64,000 nucleotides of DNA. Source: Pseudidiomarina salinarum. Lineage in GTDB: Bacteria; Pseudomonadota; Gammaproteobacteria; Enterobacterales; Alteromonadaceae. The DNA lies in NCBI RefSeq assembly GCF_000753715.1, contig NZ_JPER01000001.1, positions 310,001-374,000 of the forward strand, read 5' to 3'. The notes under the pieces were generated by a model. That model worked only from the letters and a program-made list of their open reading frames with translations. It searched no databases and was not told where the DNA came from. Both the position numbers and the translations under genes were made by a program. This document shows positions 9,554 to 19,508 of this stretch, one piece after another (the first letter of the stretch is position 1; each line of letters opens with the position of its first letter).

Positions 9554-10630
9554 ATGTCCGATGAAGCCGAAGCGCCGGGTCTGATACGCCGGGTTTACGA
9601 AGATATTAAAACCCTGCTGTCATTGCAGCCGTCGGATCGGCCCTGGCATTTCCCGCTGGTGACCTGCTTCGCCGCGGGTATTCCGGTGGCGCTGGGCGCG
9701 CTGAGCGGACAATTACGGCTGGCGGTGCTTAGCAGTATTGGCGGGTTGGTAATTATGTACCTGCCACCCCAGGCCCGCACCGCCCGGCGCATGGTGACGC
9801 TGATTGTCTGCCTGTTCGGCTTTCTGGTGAGTTTTACCCTGGCCAGCCTGGCCAGTCTCTATATGTGGTCATCGGCGCTGGCGGTGGGGGTGATCGCTAT
9901 GGTTGCCAATAATCTGTGCCGGCGCTATCAGGTGCCGCCACCGGGGCGCTTCTTTTTTATTATGATCGCGGCGCTGGCCAGTACCCTGCCGTTTGATTTG
10001 CTGATGATACCCAGCCAGATCGGCTGGCTGGCCCTGGGCGGTATGATTTCCTGCTTACTGGCGTTTATCTATAGTCTGTTGGTGCCGGTGCGCACTGAAG
10101 GGCTGAATAAGCCGAAACAGCCGGCGCCACCGAAGCGTAACCGCGAGTACCTGCGTACCGAATCCGCGATAATCGGTGTGTTTGTCGGCGGCTCGTACCT
10201 TATTGCCATGCTGATGGGCCTGAATAATCCTTACTGGGTGCCGATATCCTGTCTGGCCATCATGCAGGGGGTGAATATCCGCCAGGTTCGTCATCGCCAG
10301 ATCCATCGCATTGTGGGCACGGCCCTGGGGATGGTGTTCGCCTGGTTTATCCTGAACCTGGATATCGACCCCTGGATGCTGGTGCTGCTGGTTACCGGCC
10401 TGACGTTTATTATCGAATCTATTGTGATGCGCAACTATGGCCTGGCCATGGTTTTCATTACGCCGCTGACGGTATTGCTGGCCGATGCGGCCTTCGCCCG
10501 GCTGCCGCCGGATGAACTGATCATGGCGCGGTTGGTGGATATTACCCTGGGCAGCGTGATCGGATTCATCGGCGGCTGGTGGCTGTACCGGCAGCTGGAG
10601 AGAAATCATGGAAGTATCCCCCGGCAATAG
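9554..10630 (+). CDS. FUSC-family inner-membrane protein
   Basis: A 358-residue protein with two clusters of membrane helices separated by a basic cytoplasmic loop (about residues 178-202). The second cluster contains NPYWVPISCLAIMQGV followed by HRIVGTALG, the pattern of the FUSC (fusaric-acid-resistance/AaeB-like) family. Full-length FUSC pumps repeat this unit; this is a single compact copy. Such proteins are proposed to export aromatic acids, but no substrate can be assigned here. GAGGAA precedes ATG 9554. Confidence 0.75.
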   Translation: MSDEAEAPGLIRRVYEDIKTLLSLQPSDRPWHFPLVTCFAAGIPVALGALSGQLRLAVLSSIGGLVIMYLPPQARTARRMVTLIVCLFGFLVSFTLASLASLYMWSSALAVGVIAMVANNLCRRYQVPPPGRFFFIMIAALASTLPFDLLMIPSQIGWLALGGMISCLLAFIYSLLVPVRTEGLNKPKQPAPPKRNREYLRTESAIIGVFVGGSYLIAMLMGLNNPYWVPISCLAIMQGVNIRQVRHRQIHRIVGTALGMVFAWFILNLDIDPWMLVLLVTGLTFIIESIVMRNYGLAMVFITPLTVLLADAAFARLPPDELIMARLVDITLGSVIGFIGGWWLYRQLERNHGSIPRQ

Positions 10631-10658
10631 CTGACAATTGCGGCCAGTCCGTTATAAT
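10631..10658 (+). promoter_or_regulatory. Sigma-70 promoter of aspS-ruvCAB
   Basis: CTGACA (10631-10636), a 16-base spacer and a perfect TATAAT (10653-10658) lie 42 bases upstream of aspS, directly after the stop of the FUSC gene. This should drive aspS and, since gaps are short, ruvC, ruvA and ruvB. Confidence 0.75.
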
Positions 10659-10700
10659 GTTTGGCTTTGTTAAACCGATTTCTGTGGTAGGGAAAATCCC

Positions 10701-12476
10701 ATGCGTAGCCATTATTGTGGACAGCTCGAAACCAGTCTTGTTGATCAGCCCGTAACCTTATGTGGTTGGGTGAATAAACGCCGTGATCTGGGCGGCCTGA
10801 TTTTTATTGATATGCGCGATCGCACTGGTCTGGTGCAGGTGGTCTTTGATCCGGATCAGAGCGAACTGTTCGAGCAAGCCAACTCGCTGCGCCAGGAGTT
10901 CTGTATCAAGCTGACCGGTGTGGTGCGGGCACGCCCTGGCAGCCAGGTGAATACCGGCATGGCCACCGGCGCCATCGAAGTGATGGCCGACGGGCTGGAG
11001 ATCCTCAACCGCTCCGCCGCCTTACCGATCGATTTTAATCAGCATGTAAGTGAAGAGCAGCGGCTGCGCTTCCGCTATCTGGATCTGCGCCGCCCCAACA
11101 TGAACCATAATCTGCAGTTCCGCGCCAAAGTGACCAGCGCGGTACGCCGTTTTATGGACGCTGCCGGTTTTCTGGATATCGAAACGCCGATGCTGACCCG
11201 CGCTACGCCGGAAGGGGCGCGTGACTATCTGGTGCCCAGCCGTACCTACAAAGGTAAGTTCTTCGCCTTACCCCAGTCGCCGCAGCTGTTTAAGCAGTTG
11301 CTGATGATGTCCGGCTTTGACCGTTACTATCAGATCGTTAAATGTTTCCGTGACGAAGACTTACGGGCCGACCGGCAGCCGGAATTTACCCAGATCGATA
11401 TCGAGACCTCCTTTATGACCGCTGATCAGGTCATGGCCATCACCGAACAGATGGTGCAACAGCTATTTGTTGAGCTGATGGAAGTGAACCTGGGTGAATT
11501 TCCGCGGATGAGCTGGCACGAAGCTATGCGCCGCTTTGGCAGCGATAAGCCGGATCTACGTAACCCGCTGGAACTGATCGATGTTGCCGACTTACTCACT
11601 GACGTTGAGTTTAAAGTATTCGCCGGACCGGCGAATGATCCTAAGGGCCGGGTCGCGGCGCTGAAGGTACCGGGCAAAGCCGAAGCGATTTCACGCAAGA
11701 ATATTGATGAATACACCAACTTTGTTGGTATTTACGGTGCCAAAGGCCTGGCCTGGATGAAGGTGAATGACCTGGCGGCCGGCCGTGACGGTATTCAGTC
11801 ACCGGTACTGAAGTTCATTCCTGATGCGGCGCTGCAGGGGATTCTGGAACGCACCGATGCGGCCAGTGGCGACATTATTTTCTTTGGTGCCGATAACGGC
11901 ATGGTGGTTGCCGAAGCCTTAGGCGCGCTGCGGCTGAAAGTTGGCCAGGATTTTGACCTGGTAGAAGATGCATGGCGGCCGCTATGGGTCGTCGACTTCC
12001 CGATGTTCGAGGGCGATGACAACGGGCTGGCGGCACTGCATCATCCGTTTACCGCGCCAGTTGGGGTAACTCCTGAGCAGCTGAAAGCGAATCCGACTGA
12101 AACCCTGTCTAACGCTTATGATATGGTACTGAATGGTGTCGAAGTGGGTGGCGGTTCCGTCCGTATTCACGACAGCAAAATGCAGCAGACGGTATTTGAA
12201 ATACTTGGCATCGGCCCGGACGAAGCGAACGAGAAATTTGGCTTCTTGCTGGAAGCTCTGAAGTATGGCACGCCGCCGCATGCGGGTCTGGCGTTTGGCC
12301 TGGACCGGCTGGTCATGCTGATGGTTGGCGCCAGTTCGATCCGTGAAGTGATTGCGTTTCCGAAAACCACTACCGCTGCCTGTATGCTCACCGACGCCCC
12401 GGGCTTTGCTAATGCCGGCGCGCTGGAAGAATTGGGCGTGGCCGTGATTGCTAAATCCGCTGAGGATGACTCTTAA
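10701..12476 (+). CDS. aspS: Aspartyl-tRNA synthetase
   Basis: Charges tRNA-Asp with aspartate. The 591-residue class II synthetase has the N-terminal OB-fold anticodon-binding domain, motif 2 in [18 protein letters not shown], a GAD insertion domain in the middle and motif 3 in [15 protein letters not shown] near the C-terminus. Length matches bacterial AspRS. In many gammaproteobacteria yebC stands between aspS and ruvC; here ruvC follows after 14 bases. Confidence 0.97.
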   Translation: MRSHYCGQLETSLVDQPVTLCGWVNKRRDLGGLIFIDMRDRTGLVQVVFDPDQSELFEQANSLRQEFCIKLTGVVRARPGSQVNTGMATGAIEVMADGLEILNRSAALPIDFNQHVSEEQRLRFRYLDLRRPNMNHNLQFRAKVTSAVRRFMDAAGFLDIETPMLTRATPEGARDYLVPSRTYKGKFFALPQSPQLFKQLLMMSGFDRYYQIVKCFRDEDLRADRQPEFTQIDIETSFMTADQVMAITEQMVQQLFVELMEVNLGEFPRMSWHEAMRRFGSDKPDLRNPLELIDVADLLTDVEFKVFAGPANDPKGRVAALKVPGKAEAISRKNIDEYTNFVGIYGAKGLAWMKVNDLAAGRDGIQSPVLKFIPDAALQGILERTDAASGDIIFFGADNGMVVAEALGALRLKVGQDFDLVEDAWRPLWVVDFPMFEGDDNGLAALHHPFTAPVGVTPEQLKANPTETLSNAYDMVLNGVEVGGGSVRIHDSKMQQTVFEILGIGPDEANEKFGFLLEALKYGTPPHAGLAFGLDRLVMLMVGASSIREVIAFPKTTTAACMLTDAPGFANAGALEELGVAVIAKSAEDDS

Positions 12477-12490
12477 AGGTAACCTACTGA

Positions 12491-13024
12491 ATGGCGATAA
12501 TACTGGGAGTGGATCCCGGCTCAAGGCTGACCGGCTACGGTATTATCCGCCAGCAGGGCAACCAGCTGATTTATCTGGGCAGTGGCTGCATCAATGCCCA
12601 GGGCACCGCGAAGGCGCCCCTGAGCCTTGCCGATAAGCTGCGGGTGATTCATGATGGTATCAGTGAGCTTATTACCCAGTTTCAGCCTGACGAATTTGCC
12701 ATTGAACAGGTTTTTATGGCGCGTAATCCGGACTCAGCCCTGAAACTGGGTCAGGCCCGCGGCGCCGCTATCGTAGCCGCCGCCCGCGCCGGCTTACCGG
12801 TGGCTGAATATGCCGCGCGGCTGGTCAAACAGGCGGTGGTGGGTACTGGCGGGGCGGATAAAGTGCAGGTGCAGCACATGGTGATGTCCATGCTCAAGTT
12901 GCAGCACCGGCCTCAGGCGGATGCAGCCGATGCGCTGGCAGTGGCCTTGTGTCATGCTCACACCAGAACCAGTAAGATTTTGCAGGCTCAGACTTTGCAG
13001 GCACAACCAAGGGGACGAGGGTGA
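12491..13024 (+). CDS. ruvC: Holliday junction endonuclease RuvC
   Basis: Resolves Holliday junctions as part of the RuvABC complex. The 177-residue RNase H-fold nuclease has the catalytic aspartate in [15 protein letters not shown], the glutamate in [15 protein letters not shown] and the C-terminal acidic pair in [13 protein letters not shown]. It overlaps ruvA by four bases (GTGA). Confidence 0.97.
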   Translation: MAIILGVDPGSRLTGYGIIRQQGNQLIYLGSGCINAQGTAKAPLSLADKLRVIHDGISELITQFQPDEFAIEQVFMARNPDSALKLGQARGAAIVAAARAGLPVAEYAARLVKQAVVGTGGADKVQVQHMVMSMLKLQHRPQADAADALAVALCHAHTRTSKILQAQTLQAQPRGRG

Positions 13025-13644
13025 TAGGACAGCTAAGCGGCATCCTGGTGGCTAAGCAGCCGCCGGAAATACTCATTGACGTGCACGGCGTTGGCTATGA
13101 AGTGCAGATGCCAATGACCTGTATCTATGAATTACCTGAACTTGGCGAGCCGGTGCGGGTGATCACCCATTTTGTGGTACGTGAAGATGCCCAGCTGCTG
13201 TATGGTTTTAATACCTTTGCGGAACGCAGCCTGTTCCGGCAGCTCATCAAGGCGCAGGGTGTGGGACCGAAGCTGGCACTGACCATTATGTCGGGCATGA
13301 CTGCCCACCAGTTTGTGCAGGCCGTTACCCATGATGATGTCAGCAGTCTGGTCAAATTACCGGGTGTGGGTCGTAAAACGGCAGAACGCCTGGTGGTTGA
13401 AATGCGCGACCGGCTGAGTAACTGGGGCTTTGCGACCCCGGCTACCGATGCCGCACCAATTGACTTCGGTGATCTGGATCCGACGGTGCGCAGCAGTTCG
13501 CCGCGCGACGATGCCTTAAGTGCGCTGATTGCGCTGGGCTACAAGCCGGCTGTAGCTGAAAAGGCTGTGAATACAGCCCGTAAAGGCCAGCCGGACAGCG
13601 TTTCAAGTGAAGAATTAATCAGGCTGGCGCTGCGCGCTATGTAG
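13021..13644 (+). CDS. ruvA: Holliday junction branch migration protein RuvA
   Basis: Binds the four-way junction as a tetramer and loads RuvB. The 207-residue protein has the N-terminal OB fold ([19 protein letters not shown]), two helix-hairpin-helix motifs ([15 protein letters not shown] and [16 protein letters not shown]) and a C-terminal three-helix domain contacting RuvB. GTG start at 13021 overlaps the ruvC stop. Confidence 0.96.
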   Translation: MIGQLSGILVAKQPPEILIDVHGVGYEVQMPMTCIYELPELGEPVRVITHFVVREDAQLLYGFNTFAERSLFRQLIKAQGVGPKLALTIMSGMTAHQFVQAVTHDDVSSLVKLPGVGRKTAERLVVEMRDRLSNWGFATPATDAAPIDFGDLDPTVRSSSPRDDALSALIALGYKPAVAEKAVNTARKGQPDSVSSEELIRLALRAM

Positions 13645-13688
13645 TGCGCAGATCAATCTCTACGTATTTAAGGTGAGCAACCGAGCCC

Positions 13689-14690
13689 ATGATAGAACCG
13701 GATCGCATTAATCAGCCCCAGGCACAGCCCGAAGATGAAGTCATTGATCGCGCGATCCGGCCGAAGACGCTGGCCGACTATACCGGCCAGAAGCACGTGG
13801 TCGAACAGATGGGCATTTTTATCCAGGCCGCGCGGCAGCGTAAGGAAGCTCTGGACCATCTGCTGATTTTCGGCCCGCCCGGTTTAGGTAAAACCACCCT
13901 CGCCAACATTGTCGCCAATGAACTGAATGTAAATATCCGGCAAACCTCAGGTCCGGTACTGGAAAAAGCCGGTGATCTTGCTGCACTCTTAACCAATCTT
14001 GAAGCACATGATGTGCTCTTCATTGATGAGATTCACCGGCTGAGCCCGGTAGTCGAAGAGATCCTGTACCCGGCGATGGAAGATTATCAGCTGGATATCA
14101 TGATTGGGGAAGGCCCCGCGGCACGCTCGATTAAACTGGATCTGCCGCCCTTTACCTTAATTGGCGCGACCACCCGTGCCGGCGCCTTAACCTCACCGCT
14201 GCGCGACCGCTTCGGTATTGTGCAGCGGCTGGAATTTTATAATGTCGAAGAGCTGACCACCATTATCCGCCGCTCCGCCAGCTATCTGAACCTGCAACTG
14301 GATCATCAGGGCGCTATCGAAATAGCCCGCCGTTCGCGCGGCACACCACGCATTGCCAACCGGTTATTGCGCCGGGTGCGGGATTTTGCCGAAGTAAAAG
14401 GTAATGGCCAGATTGATCAGCCGGTGGCGGCCGCGGCGCTGACTATGGTGGATGTTGACGAAGCTGGCTTTGATTATATGGACCGTAAACTGTTGCTGGC
14501 GATTATTGAGAAGTTTCTTGGTGGCCCGGTGGGGCTGGATAATCTGGCGGCAGCGATTGGCGAAGAGAAAGAAACCATTGAGGATGTGCTGGAACCCTAC
14601 TTAATTCAGCAGGGCTTTTTACAACGTACCCCGCGTGGCCGTATTGCCACCCCGCACGCCTATGCCCATTTTGGTCTGCAGCCGGGCTGA
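13689..14690 (+). CDS. ruvB: Holliday junction branch migration ATPase RuvB
   Basis: AAA+ motor that drives branch migration with RuvA. The 333-residue protein shows Walker [12 protein letters not shown], Walker [11 protein letters not shown], sensor 1 LIGATTRAG, and a C-terminal winged-helix domain. A 44-base gap separates it from ruvA. I see no LexA-like site upstream of the ruv genes, so SOS control is not evident. Confidence 0.97.
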   Translation: MIEPDRINQPQAQPEDEVIDRAIRPKTLADYTGQKHVVEQMGIFIQAARQRKEALDHLLIFGPPGLGKTTLANIVANELNVNIRQTSGPVLEKAGDLAALLTNLEAHDVLFIDEIHRLSPVVEEILYPAMEDYQLDIMIGEGPAARSIKLDLPPFTLIGATTRAGALTSPLRDRFGIVQRLEFYNVEELTTIIRRSASYLNLQLDHQGAIEIARRSRGTPRIANRLLRRVRDFAEVKGNGQIDQPVAAAALTMVDVDEAGFDYMDRKLLLAIIEKFLGGPVGLDNLAAAIGEEKETIEDVLEPYLIQQGFLQRTPRGRIATPHAYAHFGLQPG

Positions 14691-14699
14691 CAAGCAGGC

Positions 14700-14726
14700 A
14701 AAAAAAAGCCCGCACAAGGTGCGGGC
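14700..14726 (-). terminator. Intrinsic terminator, minus strand
   Basis: A perfect 8-bp stem (14708-14715 with 14719-14726, sequence GCCCGCAC) with a three-base loop. Read on the minus strand it is followed by eight T residues (14700-14707), a canonical intrinsic terminator. On the plus strand the hairpin is followed by AAAC, so it would not end ruvB transcription in the classical way. No minus-strand protein gene precedes it; it belongs to the small-RNA candidate. Confidence 0.85.
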
Positions 14727-14807
14727 AAACAGAACAACAAGGAAGTTAAATCCAGGGGAACTACATATAACAGTAAAAGTGACAACCGGTCTCTTCGTAT
14801 CTGATAT
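14700..14807 (-). ncRNA. Candidate trans-acting small RNA
   Basis: Between ruvB and ybgC the minus strand has a near-consensus promoter, about 108 transcribed bases without a convincing reading frame, and an intrinsic terminator with a long U-tract: the layout of an Hfq-type small RNA. The 5' part is AU-rich, and the middle (14731-14760 on the minus strand) is pyrimidine-rich and apparently unpaired, containing ACUUCCUUGUU. That could pair with Shine-Dalgarno regions. I do not recognise it as a named family. Promoter and terminator are seen directly; function is inference. Confidence 0.65.
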
Positions 14808-14814
14808 GGGGCGT

Positions 14815-14842
14815 ATTATACGGCGGTCGGACCAGCTTTCAA
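14815..14842 (-). promoter_or_regulatory. Promoter of the small-RNA candidate
   Basis: On the minus strand: TTGAAA (14837-14842), 16-base spacer, perfect TATAAT (14815-14820), then a GC-rich discriminator (ACGCCCC). Transcription would begin near 14807-14808. GC-rich discriminators often mark growth-rate-controlled promoters. No minus-strand protein gene lies downstream before the terminator. Confidence 0.75.
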
Positions 14843-14966
14843 CCGAGAAAAATTGTTTTTCGCATTAGTTTAACTAATATCGTGTTGTTACCACTGTTTA
14901 TAAATTATACAGCGACAAAATGGTAAGACCAAAAAAATCGTTAAAAAACAGCGTTAAGTAAAGAAT

Positions 14967-14975
14967 TGGTAAAAT
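14967..14975 (+). promoter_or_regulatory. Possible extended -10 promoter of the ybgC-tol operon
   Basis: TGGTAAAAT is an extended -10 element (TGn plus TAAAAT) about 60 bases before ybgC in very A/T-rich DNA. No good -35 is visible. It is the best plus-strand candidate in the 345-base gap. Confidence 0.35.
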
Positions 14976-15035
14976 CTGATATATAAATAAAAATCTGGCG
15001 TTATTTTAACCAGTAGCGAATAAAGGGACCAGAAC

Positions 15036-15461
15036 ATGGATGACAATAAGACATTTGTCTGGCCGGTACGGGTGTATTACGAAGATACAGATGCCGGCGG
15101 TATCGTTTATTATGCGAATTATCTCAAATTCCTTGAAAGAGCCCGTACGGAATGGTTACGCTCGCTGGGGATTGAACAGGACACCTGGCTGGCGCACCGG
15201 ATTGGGTTCGTGGTGCGGCAGGTACAAATGGATTTAATCAGTCCGGCCCGTTTTAATGATGAACTGGCTGTGACTGTTGTGGTCGAAAGGCTGGGGAAAG
15301 CCTCGGTAGTTTTTACGCAGTCTGTGCACAATCAGCAGGGTGTGTTGTTATGTCAGGCGCAGATCAAGGCGGCCTGTGTGAATTTAGGACAAGCTGGCAG
15401 TGGCGTTCGCGCCGTAGCTATGCCAGCGGAAATTTTTGAGGTGTTAAAAGGTGCAAGCTGA
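15036..15461 (+). CDS. ybgC: Tol-Pal-associated acyl-CoA thioesterase YbgC
   Basis: A 141-residue hotdog-fold thioesterase with the 4-hydroxybenzoyl-CoA thioesterase signature YYEDTDAGGIVYYANYLKF; the aspartate in DTDAGG is the catalytic residue of the family. It is the usual first gene of tol-pal operons and has been linked to phospholipid metabolism in E. coli. Its 3' end overlaps tolQ by 11 bases. Confidence 0.95.
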   Translation: MDDNKTFVWPVRVYYEDTDAGGIVYYANYLKFLERARTEWLRSLGIEQDTWLAHRIGFVVRQVQMDLISPARFNDELAVTVVVERLGKASVVFTQSVHNQQGVLLCQAQIKAACVNLGQAGSGVRAVAMPAEIFEVLKGAS

Positions 15462-16146
15462 TCTGTCGATTACCGCGTTAATTCTCGAAGCCAGTCTGGT
15501 GGTCCAGCTGGTGATGCTGCTGCTATTAGCGTTTTCGGTATTTGGCTGGATGATGATATTCCAGCGCCGGAAGATTATTCAGGAAGCCAGCGTGCAGGCG
15601 CTGAAATTCGAAGATCGGTTCTGGTCGGGCGTGGATCTGGCGCGGTTGTACCAGGAAATTGGCGCGCGGGCGCAGAACGCCTCAGGCATGGAGAAGCTCT
15701 TCTATGCCGGCTTTAAAGAATTTGCCCGGCTACGCAGCAATACCTCGCTGAATCAGCAACAGGTACTGGAAGCCTCTTACCGGGCCATGCGGGTGGTGCA
15801 TTCACGGCAAATCGACAAGCTGGAAAACAACCTGTCGTTGCTGGCGACCATCGGCTCGATCAGCCCCTACATCGGCCTGTTCGGTACCGTGTGGGGTATC
15901 ATGAATGCCTTTATCGGCCTGGGCTCGGTGCAACAGGCCACGCTGGCTATGGTGGCTCCGGGTATCGCCGAGGCACTGATTGCCACTGCCATGGGTCTGT
16001 TTGCAGCAATTCCGGCGGTGATGGCCTACAACCGCTTTATTACCCGGGTTGAGAAGATAGATAACCAGTATCAGAACTTTATGGATGAATTGTTAGCTAT
16101 TCTGCAGCGCCAGAGCAGTGCTCCGGCGAAGGAAGGCGCCGCATGA
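15451..16146 (+). CDS. tolQ: Tol-Pal system inner-membrane proton channel subunit TolQ
   Basis: A 231-residue MotA/TolQ/ExbB protein with one N-terminal helix (about 12-35) and two further helices around residues 130-200, including TIGSISPYIGLFGTVWGIM. With TolR it forms the proton channel that energises TolA during outer-membrane constriction. The start is GTG 15451, inside the end of ybgC; it overlaps tolR by four bases. Confidence 0.97.
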   Translation: MQADLSITALILEASLVVQLVMLLLLAFSVFGWMMIFQRRKIIQEASVQALKFEDRFWSGVDLARLYQEIGARAQNASGMEKLFYAGFKEFARLRSNTSLNQQQVLEASYRAMRVVHSRQIDKLENNLSLLATIGSISPYIGLFGTVWGIMNAFIGLGSVQQATLAMVAPGIAEALIATAMGLFAAIPAVMAYNRFITRVEKIDNQYQNFMDELLAILQRQSSAPAKEGAA

Positions 16147-16583
16147 TGATGACGATAATGCGTCGCCGGCGGAAGCCGGTGTCCGACATTAACGTGGTTC
16201 CTTATATCGACGTGATGCTGGTGCTGTTGATTATTTTTATGGTCACGGCACCTTTGATTACGCAGGGGGTCAAAGTTGAGTTGCCGAAAGCGGCTGCTGA
16301 ACAGATGGATCCTGATACCAAGCCGCCGCTGGTGGCGTCGGTAAACCGCGATGGCCAGTATTTTCTGAACGAAGCGGACAACCCGACTGAGCCGATGAGC
16401 GCTGAGGAGCTGGCGACGCTGGTTGCCGCGCACCGCGAAATGGATCCTGATCGCCAGGTGGTCGTGAACGGCGATGGGGCGGTTTCGTACAACCAGATTG
16501 TGCAGTTAATGGTCCTGTTGCAACGTGCCGGAGTACCCTCAGTTGGTTTAATGACGGACTCCTCCGGCATGGAAACGCAGTAA
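16143..16583 (+). CDS. tolR: Tol-Pal system protein TolR
   Basis: A 146-residue ExbD/TolR protein: short cytoplasmic N-terminus, one membrane helix with the conserved aspartate in NVVPYIDVMLVLLIIFMV, and a periplasmic domain. The start region is ATGATGATG, so the exact first codon is uncertain by two residues. Overlaps the tolQ stop. Confidence 0.96.
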   Translation: MMMTIMRRRRKPVSDINVVPYIDVMLVLLIIFMVTAPLITQGVKVELPKAAAEQMDPDTKPPLVASVNRDGQYFLNEADNPTEPMSAEELATLVAAHREMDPDRQVVVNGDGAVSYNQIVQLMVLLQRAGVPSVGLMTDSSGMETQ

Positions 16584-16595
16584 GAGAGGCAACGG

Positions 16596-17525
16596 GTGAA
16601 GATAAAGAACTGGACATGGCCACAGGAACTTACCGTACCACTGTTACTATCGGTGGTATTACACCTGGGTATTGTTGGCTTGTTGCTGGGCGGTCTGAAC
16701 TTTCAGAAGCCGGCCCCTGATCCCAATGCGGTGATGCAGGTGGATCTGGACGCGGTCGACATGGAAGAGCAGGAAATCGTTGAAGCCGTTGCGGTTGACC
16801 AGGCCAAGGTGCAACAGCAGGTTGATCGTATTCAGCAACAACAGCGCGAGCGGGAGCAAGCCGAGCAGCGCCGCATTGCGGAACTGGAGCGGCGGGCCGA
16901 AGAAGCACGTAAGCAGCGCGAAGCCGAGCAGCAGCGGCAGCGTGAACTAGCGGCCCAGCAGGAACGCGACCGCCAGCAACTGGCTCAGGAAAAAGCTGAA
17001 GCCCAGAAAGTGCGTGAGCAGGAAGAAAAAGCAGCAGCGGCAGCCGCTGAACGCCGCAAGCGTGAAGAAGAAGCTGCCCGTAAAGCCGAGGCTGAGCGCA
17101 AAAAAGCGGAAGAAGAAGCACGGCGCCAGGAAGCCGAACGCAAGCAGCGCCAGGAAGAAGCAGCACGAAAGGCAGAGCGTGAGCGGCAAATGCAGGAAGA
17201 AATGGCCCGCGAGGCGGCAGAACGTCGCCGCGCGCGACAACAGCAGATGATGGGCGAAATCCAGAAATATAAGAGCCTTATCTCACAAACCATCCAGCGC
17301 AACTGGATTGTCGATGAATCCATGCGCGGTAAACAGTGTGAACTGACTATCAGCTTATCACCCAGTGGTTTTGTAAAATCAGTGGATACCGGCACTGGCG
17401 ACCAACGCGTTTGCCAGTCAGCGCGGGCCGCGGTTCTCAAAGCGGGAACCTTGCCGGTATCGCAGGACCCTGAGGTGTATAAGGAAATGAGTACTATTAA
17501 ATTAACGGTGGCACCTGAACTGTGA
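16596..17525 (+). CDS. tolA: Tol-Pal system protein TolA
   Basis: A 309-residue periplasm-spanning protein. An N-terminal membrane helix (about 12-33) is followed by a long helical domain rich in Glu, Arg, Lys, Gln and Ala (about 60-220), then a globular domain III with two cysteines (in GKQCELTI and DQRVCQSA) placed like the disulfide pair of known TolA. It couples TolQR to Pal/TolB. GTG start 16596 follows AGAGG. The repetitive codons create long false frames on the other strand. Confidence 0.95.
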   Translation: MKIKNWTWPQELTVPLLLSVVLHLGIVGLLLGGLNFQKPAPDPNAVMQVDLDAVDMEEQEIVEAVAVDQAKVQQQVDRIQQQQREREQAEQRRIAELERRAEEARKQREAEQQRQRELAAQQERDRQQLAQEKAEAQKVREQEEKAAAAAAERRKREEEAARKAEAERKKAEEEARRQEAERKQRQEEAARKAERERQMQEEMAREAAERRRARQQQMMGEIQKYKSLISQTIQRNWIVDESMRGKQCELTISLSPSGFVKSVDTGTGDQRVCQSARAAVLKAGTLPVSQDPEVYKEMSTIKLTVAPEL

Positions 17526-18889
17526 TGACTATGATGAAAAAATTAACCGCACTAGCACTTACCGCAGCAGTAGCTTGTGTTCTGTTGCTACGCCCGGCGC
17601 ACGCCGCCCTGGAAATTGTCATTACCGAAGGGATTGACAGTGCCCGGCCGATCGCCGTGGTGCCGTTCCGCTGGAAGGGTACCGGGCCGGCTCCTGAAGG
17701 CTTGACCGATGTGATTGCCGCAGACTTAATGCGTAGTGGCAAATTTAATCCGATTCCGGTGAACGCGATGCCACAACGGCCAGCGATTGCCAGCGAAATC
17801 GATTTTCCGCGCTGGGCCAGTTTAGGGGTCGAAGCGATTATCGTGGGAACCATCGAGCCTTACGCCGTGGACCGTTACACAGTGTCGTTTGAGATCGTTG
17901 ATGTATTGCGCGGCCAGATTACCGGCGGTACCAAGATTCTGCGGGGCGGCGAACTGGTCACGACCCAGGATCATATTCTGGATGCCCGCAGCAGCGTGAT
18001 TGAAGGCAGCCAGTTCCGCCAGTACGCGCATCGTATTTCGGATGTATTTTATGAAGTGATGACCGGCGAACGGGGTGCCTTTATGACCCGCATCGCCTAT
18101 GTCACGGTGAACTATGACGAAGACAAGCCCTACCAGCTGGTAGTAGCCGATTATGACGGCTACAATGAGAAGGTATTGTTACGCAGCCCTGAGCCGCTGA
18201 TGTCGCCATCCTGGTCGCCGGACGGCAACAAGCTGGCTTATGTGAGCTTTGAGAATAAGACGCCGGAAATTTTCGCGCAGGATATCTATACCACCCGCCG
18301 CGAGAAGCTGACGTCGTTTCGCGGGATTAACAGCAGCCCGGTGTGGTCACCGGACGGCACACAAATGGCGATGGTGCTGTCGAAAGACGGTAACCCTGAG
18401 GTGTATGTGATGGATGTGGGCAGCAAGAGCCTGCGGCGCATTACGGATCATCACGCCATAGATACTGAGCCAAGCTGGTCACCGGACGGTAAAACCTTGA
18501 TTTTTACCTCAGAAAGGGGTGGCAGACCACAGCTATATAGCGTAAATTTAGGTTCAGGTCAGGTGCGACGGGTGACTTTTGACGGTGAACAGAATCTGGG
18601 TGGAACCTATACCCCCGATGGCCGTCAGGTTGTATTGGTAAATCGCACCCAGGGTAATTATCATATAGCGAAGCAGGATTATCCGAGCGGCGCTATGCAG
18701 GTACTGACGCAGACGGCACTTGATGAGTCGCCGAGTCTGGCGCCAAATGGCAGTATGGTCATTTACAGTACCACTCATAATAACCAGCAGGTGCTGGCGC
18801 TGGTCTCGATAGACGGCCGGTTTAAAGCACGTCTGCCGGCGCGGCAGGGCGAGGTAAAGTCACCGTCCTGGTCACCATTTTTACGTTAG
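17525..18889 (+). CDS. tolB: Tol-Pal system beta-propeller protein TolB
   Basis: Periplasmic protein linking Pal with TolA. It has a signal peptide ending near RPAHA, an N-terminal alpha/beta domain (about 30-170) and a six-bladed propeller with repeated [16 protein letters not shown] motifs to the C-terminus. The start is uncertain: GTG 17522, ATG 17525 (TGATG junction with tolA, chosen) and ATG 17531 or 17534 are all in frame; the last gives the tidiest signal peptide. Confidence 0.95.
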   Translation: MTMMKKLTALALTAAVACVLLLRPAHAALEIVITEGIDSARPIAVVPFRWKGTGPAPEGLTDVIAADLMRSGKFNPIPVNAMPQRPAIASEIDFPRWASLGVEAIIVGTIEPYAVDRYTVSFEIVDVLRGQITGGTKILRGGELVTTQDHILDARSSVIEGSQFRQYAHRISDVFYEVMTGERGAFMTRIAYVTVNYDEDKPYQLVVADYDGYNEKVLLRSPEPLMSPSWSPDGNKLAYVSFENKTPEIFAQDIYTTRREKLTSFRGINSSPVWSPDGTQMAMVLSKDGNPEVYVMDVGSKSLRRITDHHAIDTEPSWSPDGKTLIFTSERGGRPQLYSVNLGSGQVRRVTFDGEQNLGGTYTPDGRQVVLVNRTQGNYHIAKQDYPSGAMQVLTQTALDESPSLAPNGSMVIYSTTHNNQQVLALVSIDGRFKARLPARQGEVKSPSWSPFLR

Positions 18890-18937
18890 AAAAAGAACAC
18901 CATCAGTCATTCACTTTTAAAATTAAGGAACGTGAAC

Positions 18938-19480
18938 ATGAATACAACTCAACTACTTAAAGGCCTGTTCATTGCGGTGCCGATGCTGACCTTAGCGGCT
19001 TGTACGACCAGCCCTGATGCCGATGGTACAGCAGAACAGCAACGTACTCAGGATCAGGCTCAACAGCAACAGCAAGATAGCGGTGTTGATCTTGGTGCAG
19101 CTGAACGCCCAAAAACTCCTGAAGAAGTTCGTGAAGCGAAATTCGCTGAACTGCGTCAGCAAAATATTATCTACTTTACTTTTGATGAGTCACGGGTTTT
19201 ACCTGAATTTGCTGAGCAACTTGAAGCACACGCTGATTTTCTGGTGAAAAACCCGGGCACTAACGTAACCATCGAAGGTCATGCTGATGAACGTGGTACG
19301 CCTGAGTACAACATCGCCCTGGGCGAACGTCGTGCTAAAGCGGTTGCGCAGTACCTGCAGAACCTGGGCGTATCCAACAGCCAGATTAACACCGTTTCTT
19401 ACGGTGAAGAGAAGCCAATGGTGAAGCAATCTACCCCAGCTGCTTACGCGAAAAACCGTCGCGCGGTGCTGGTTTACTAA
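18938..19480 (+). CDS. pal: Peptidoglycan-associated lipoprotein Pal
   Basis: Outer-membrane lipoprotein that binds peptidoglycan. Signal peptide with lipobox TLAAC (Cys22), a glutamine-rich linker, and an OmpA-like domain with IEGHADERGTPEYNIALGER, the peptidoglycan (diaminopimelate) binding motif. ATG 18938 follows AAGGAA at seven bases; a GTG six bases earlier is too close. About 180 residues, normal for the family. Codon use is enriched in favoured codons, as expected for an abundant protein. Confidence 0.97.
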   Translation: MNTTQLLKGLFIAVPMLTLAACTTSPDADGTAEQQRTQDQAQQQQQDSGVDLGAAERPKTPEEVREAKFAELRQQNIIYFTFDESRVLPEFAEQLEAHADFLVKNPGTNVTIEGHADERGTPEYNIALGERRAKAVAQYLQNLGVSNSQINTVSYGEEKPMVKQSTPAAYAKNRRAVLVY

Positions 19481-19508
19481 TAAGCTTTTTTAATAACTGG
19501 TAAAGCCA

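Noticed and set aside
10055..10627. 190-codon minus-strand frame
   Set aside because: Antisense to the FUSC gene; His/Gln/Arg-rich shadow with no domain.
12477..12490. Possible LexA site upstream of ruvC
   Set aside because: The 14-base gap and the aspS end contain no CTG-N10-CAG palindrome worth reporting.
16630..17166. Long open frames on the minus strand opposite tolA
   Set aside because: Leu/Phe-rich products caused by the Glu/Lys/Arg/Ala repeats of TolA on the plus strand.
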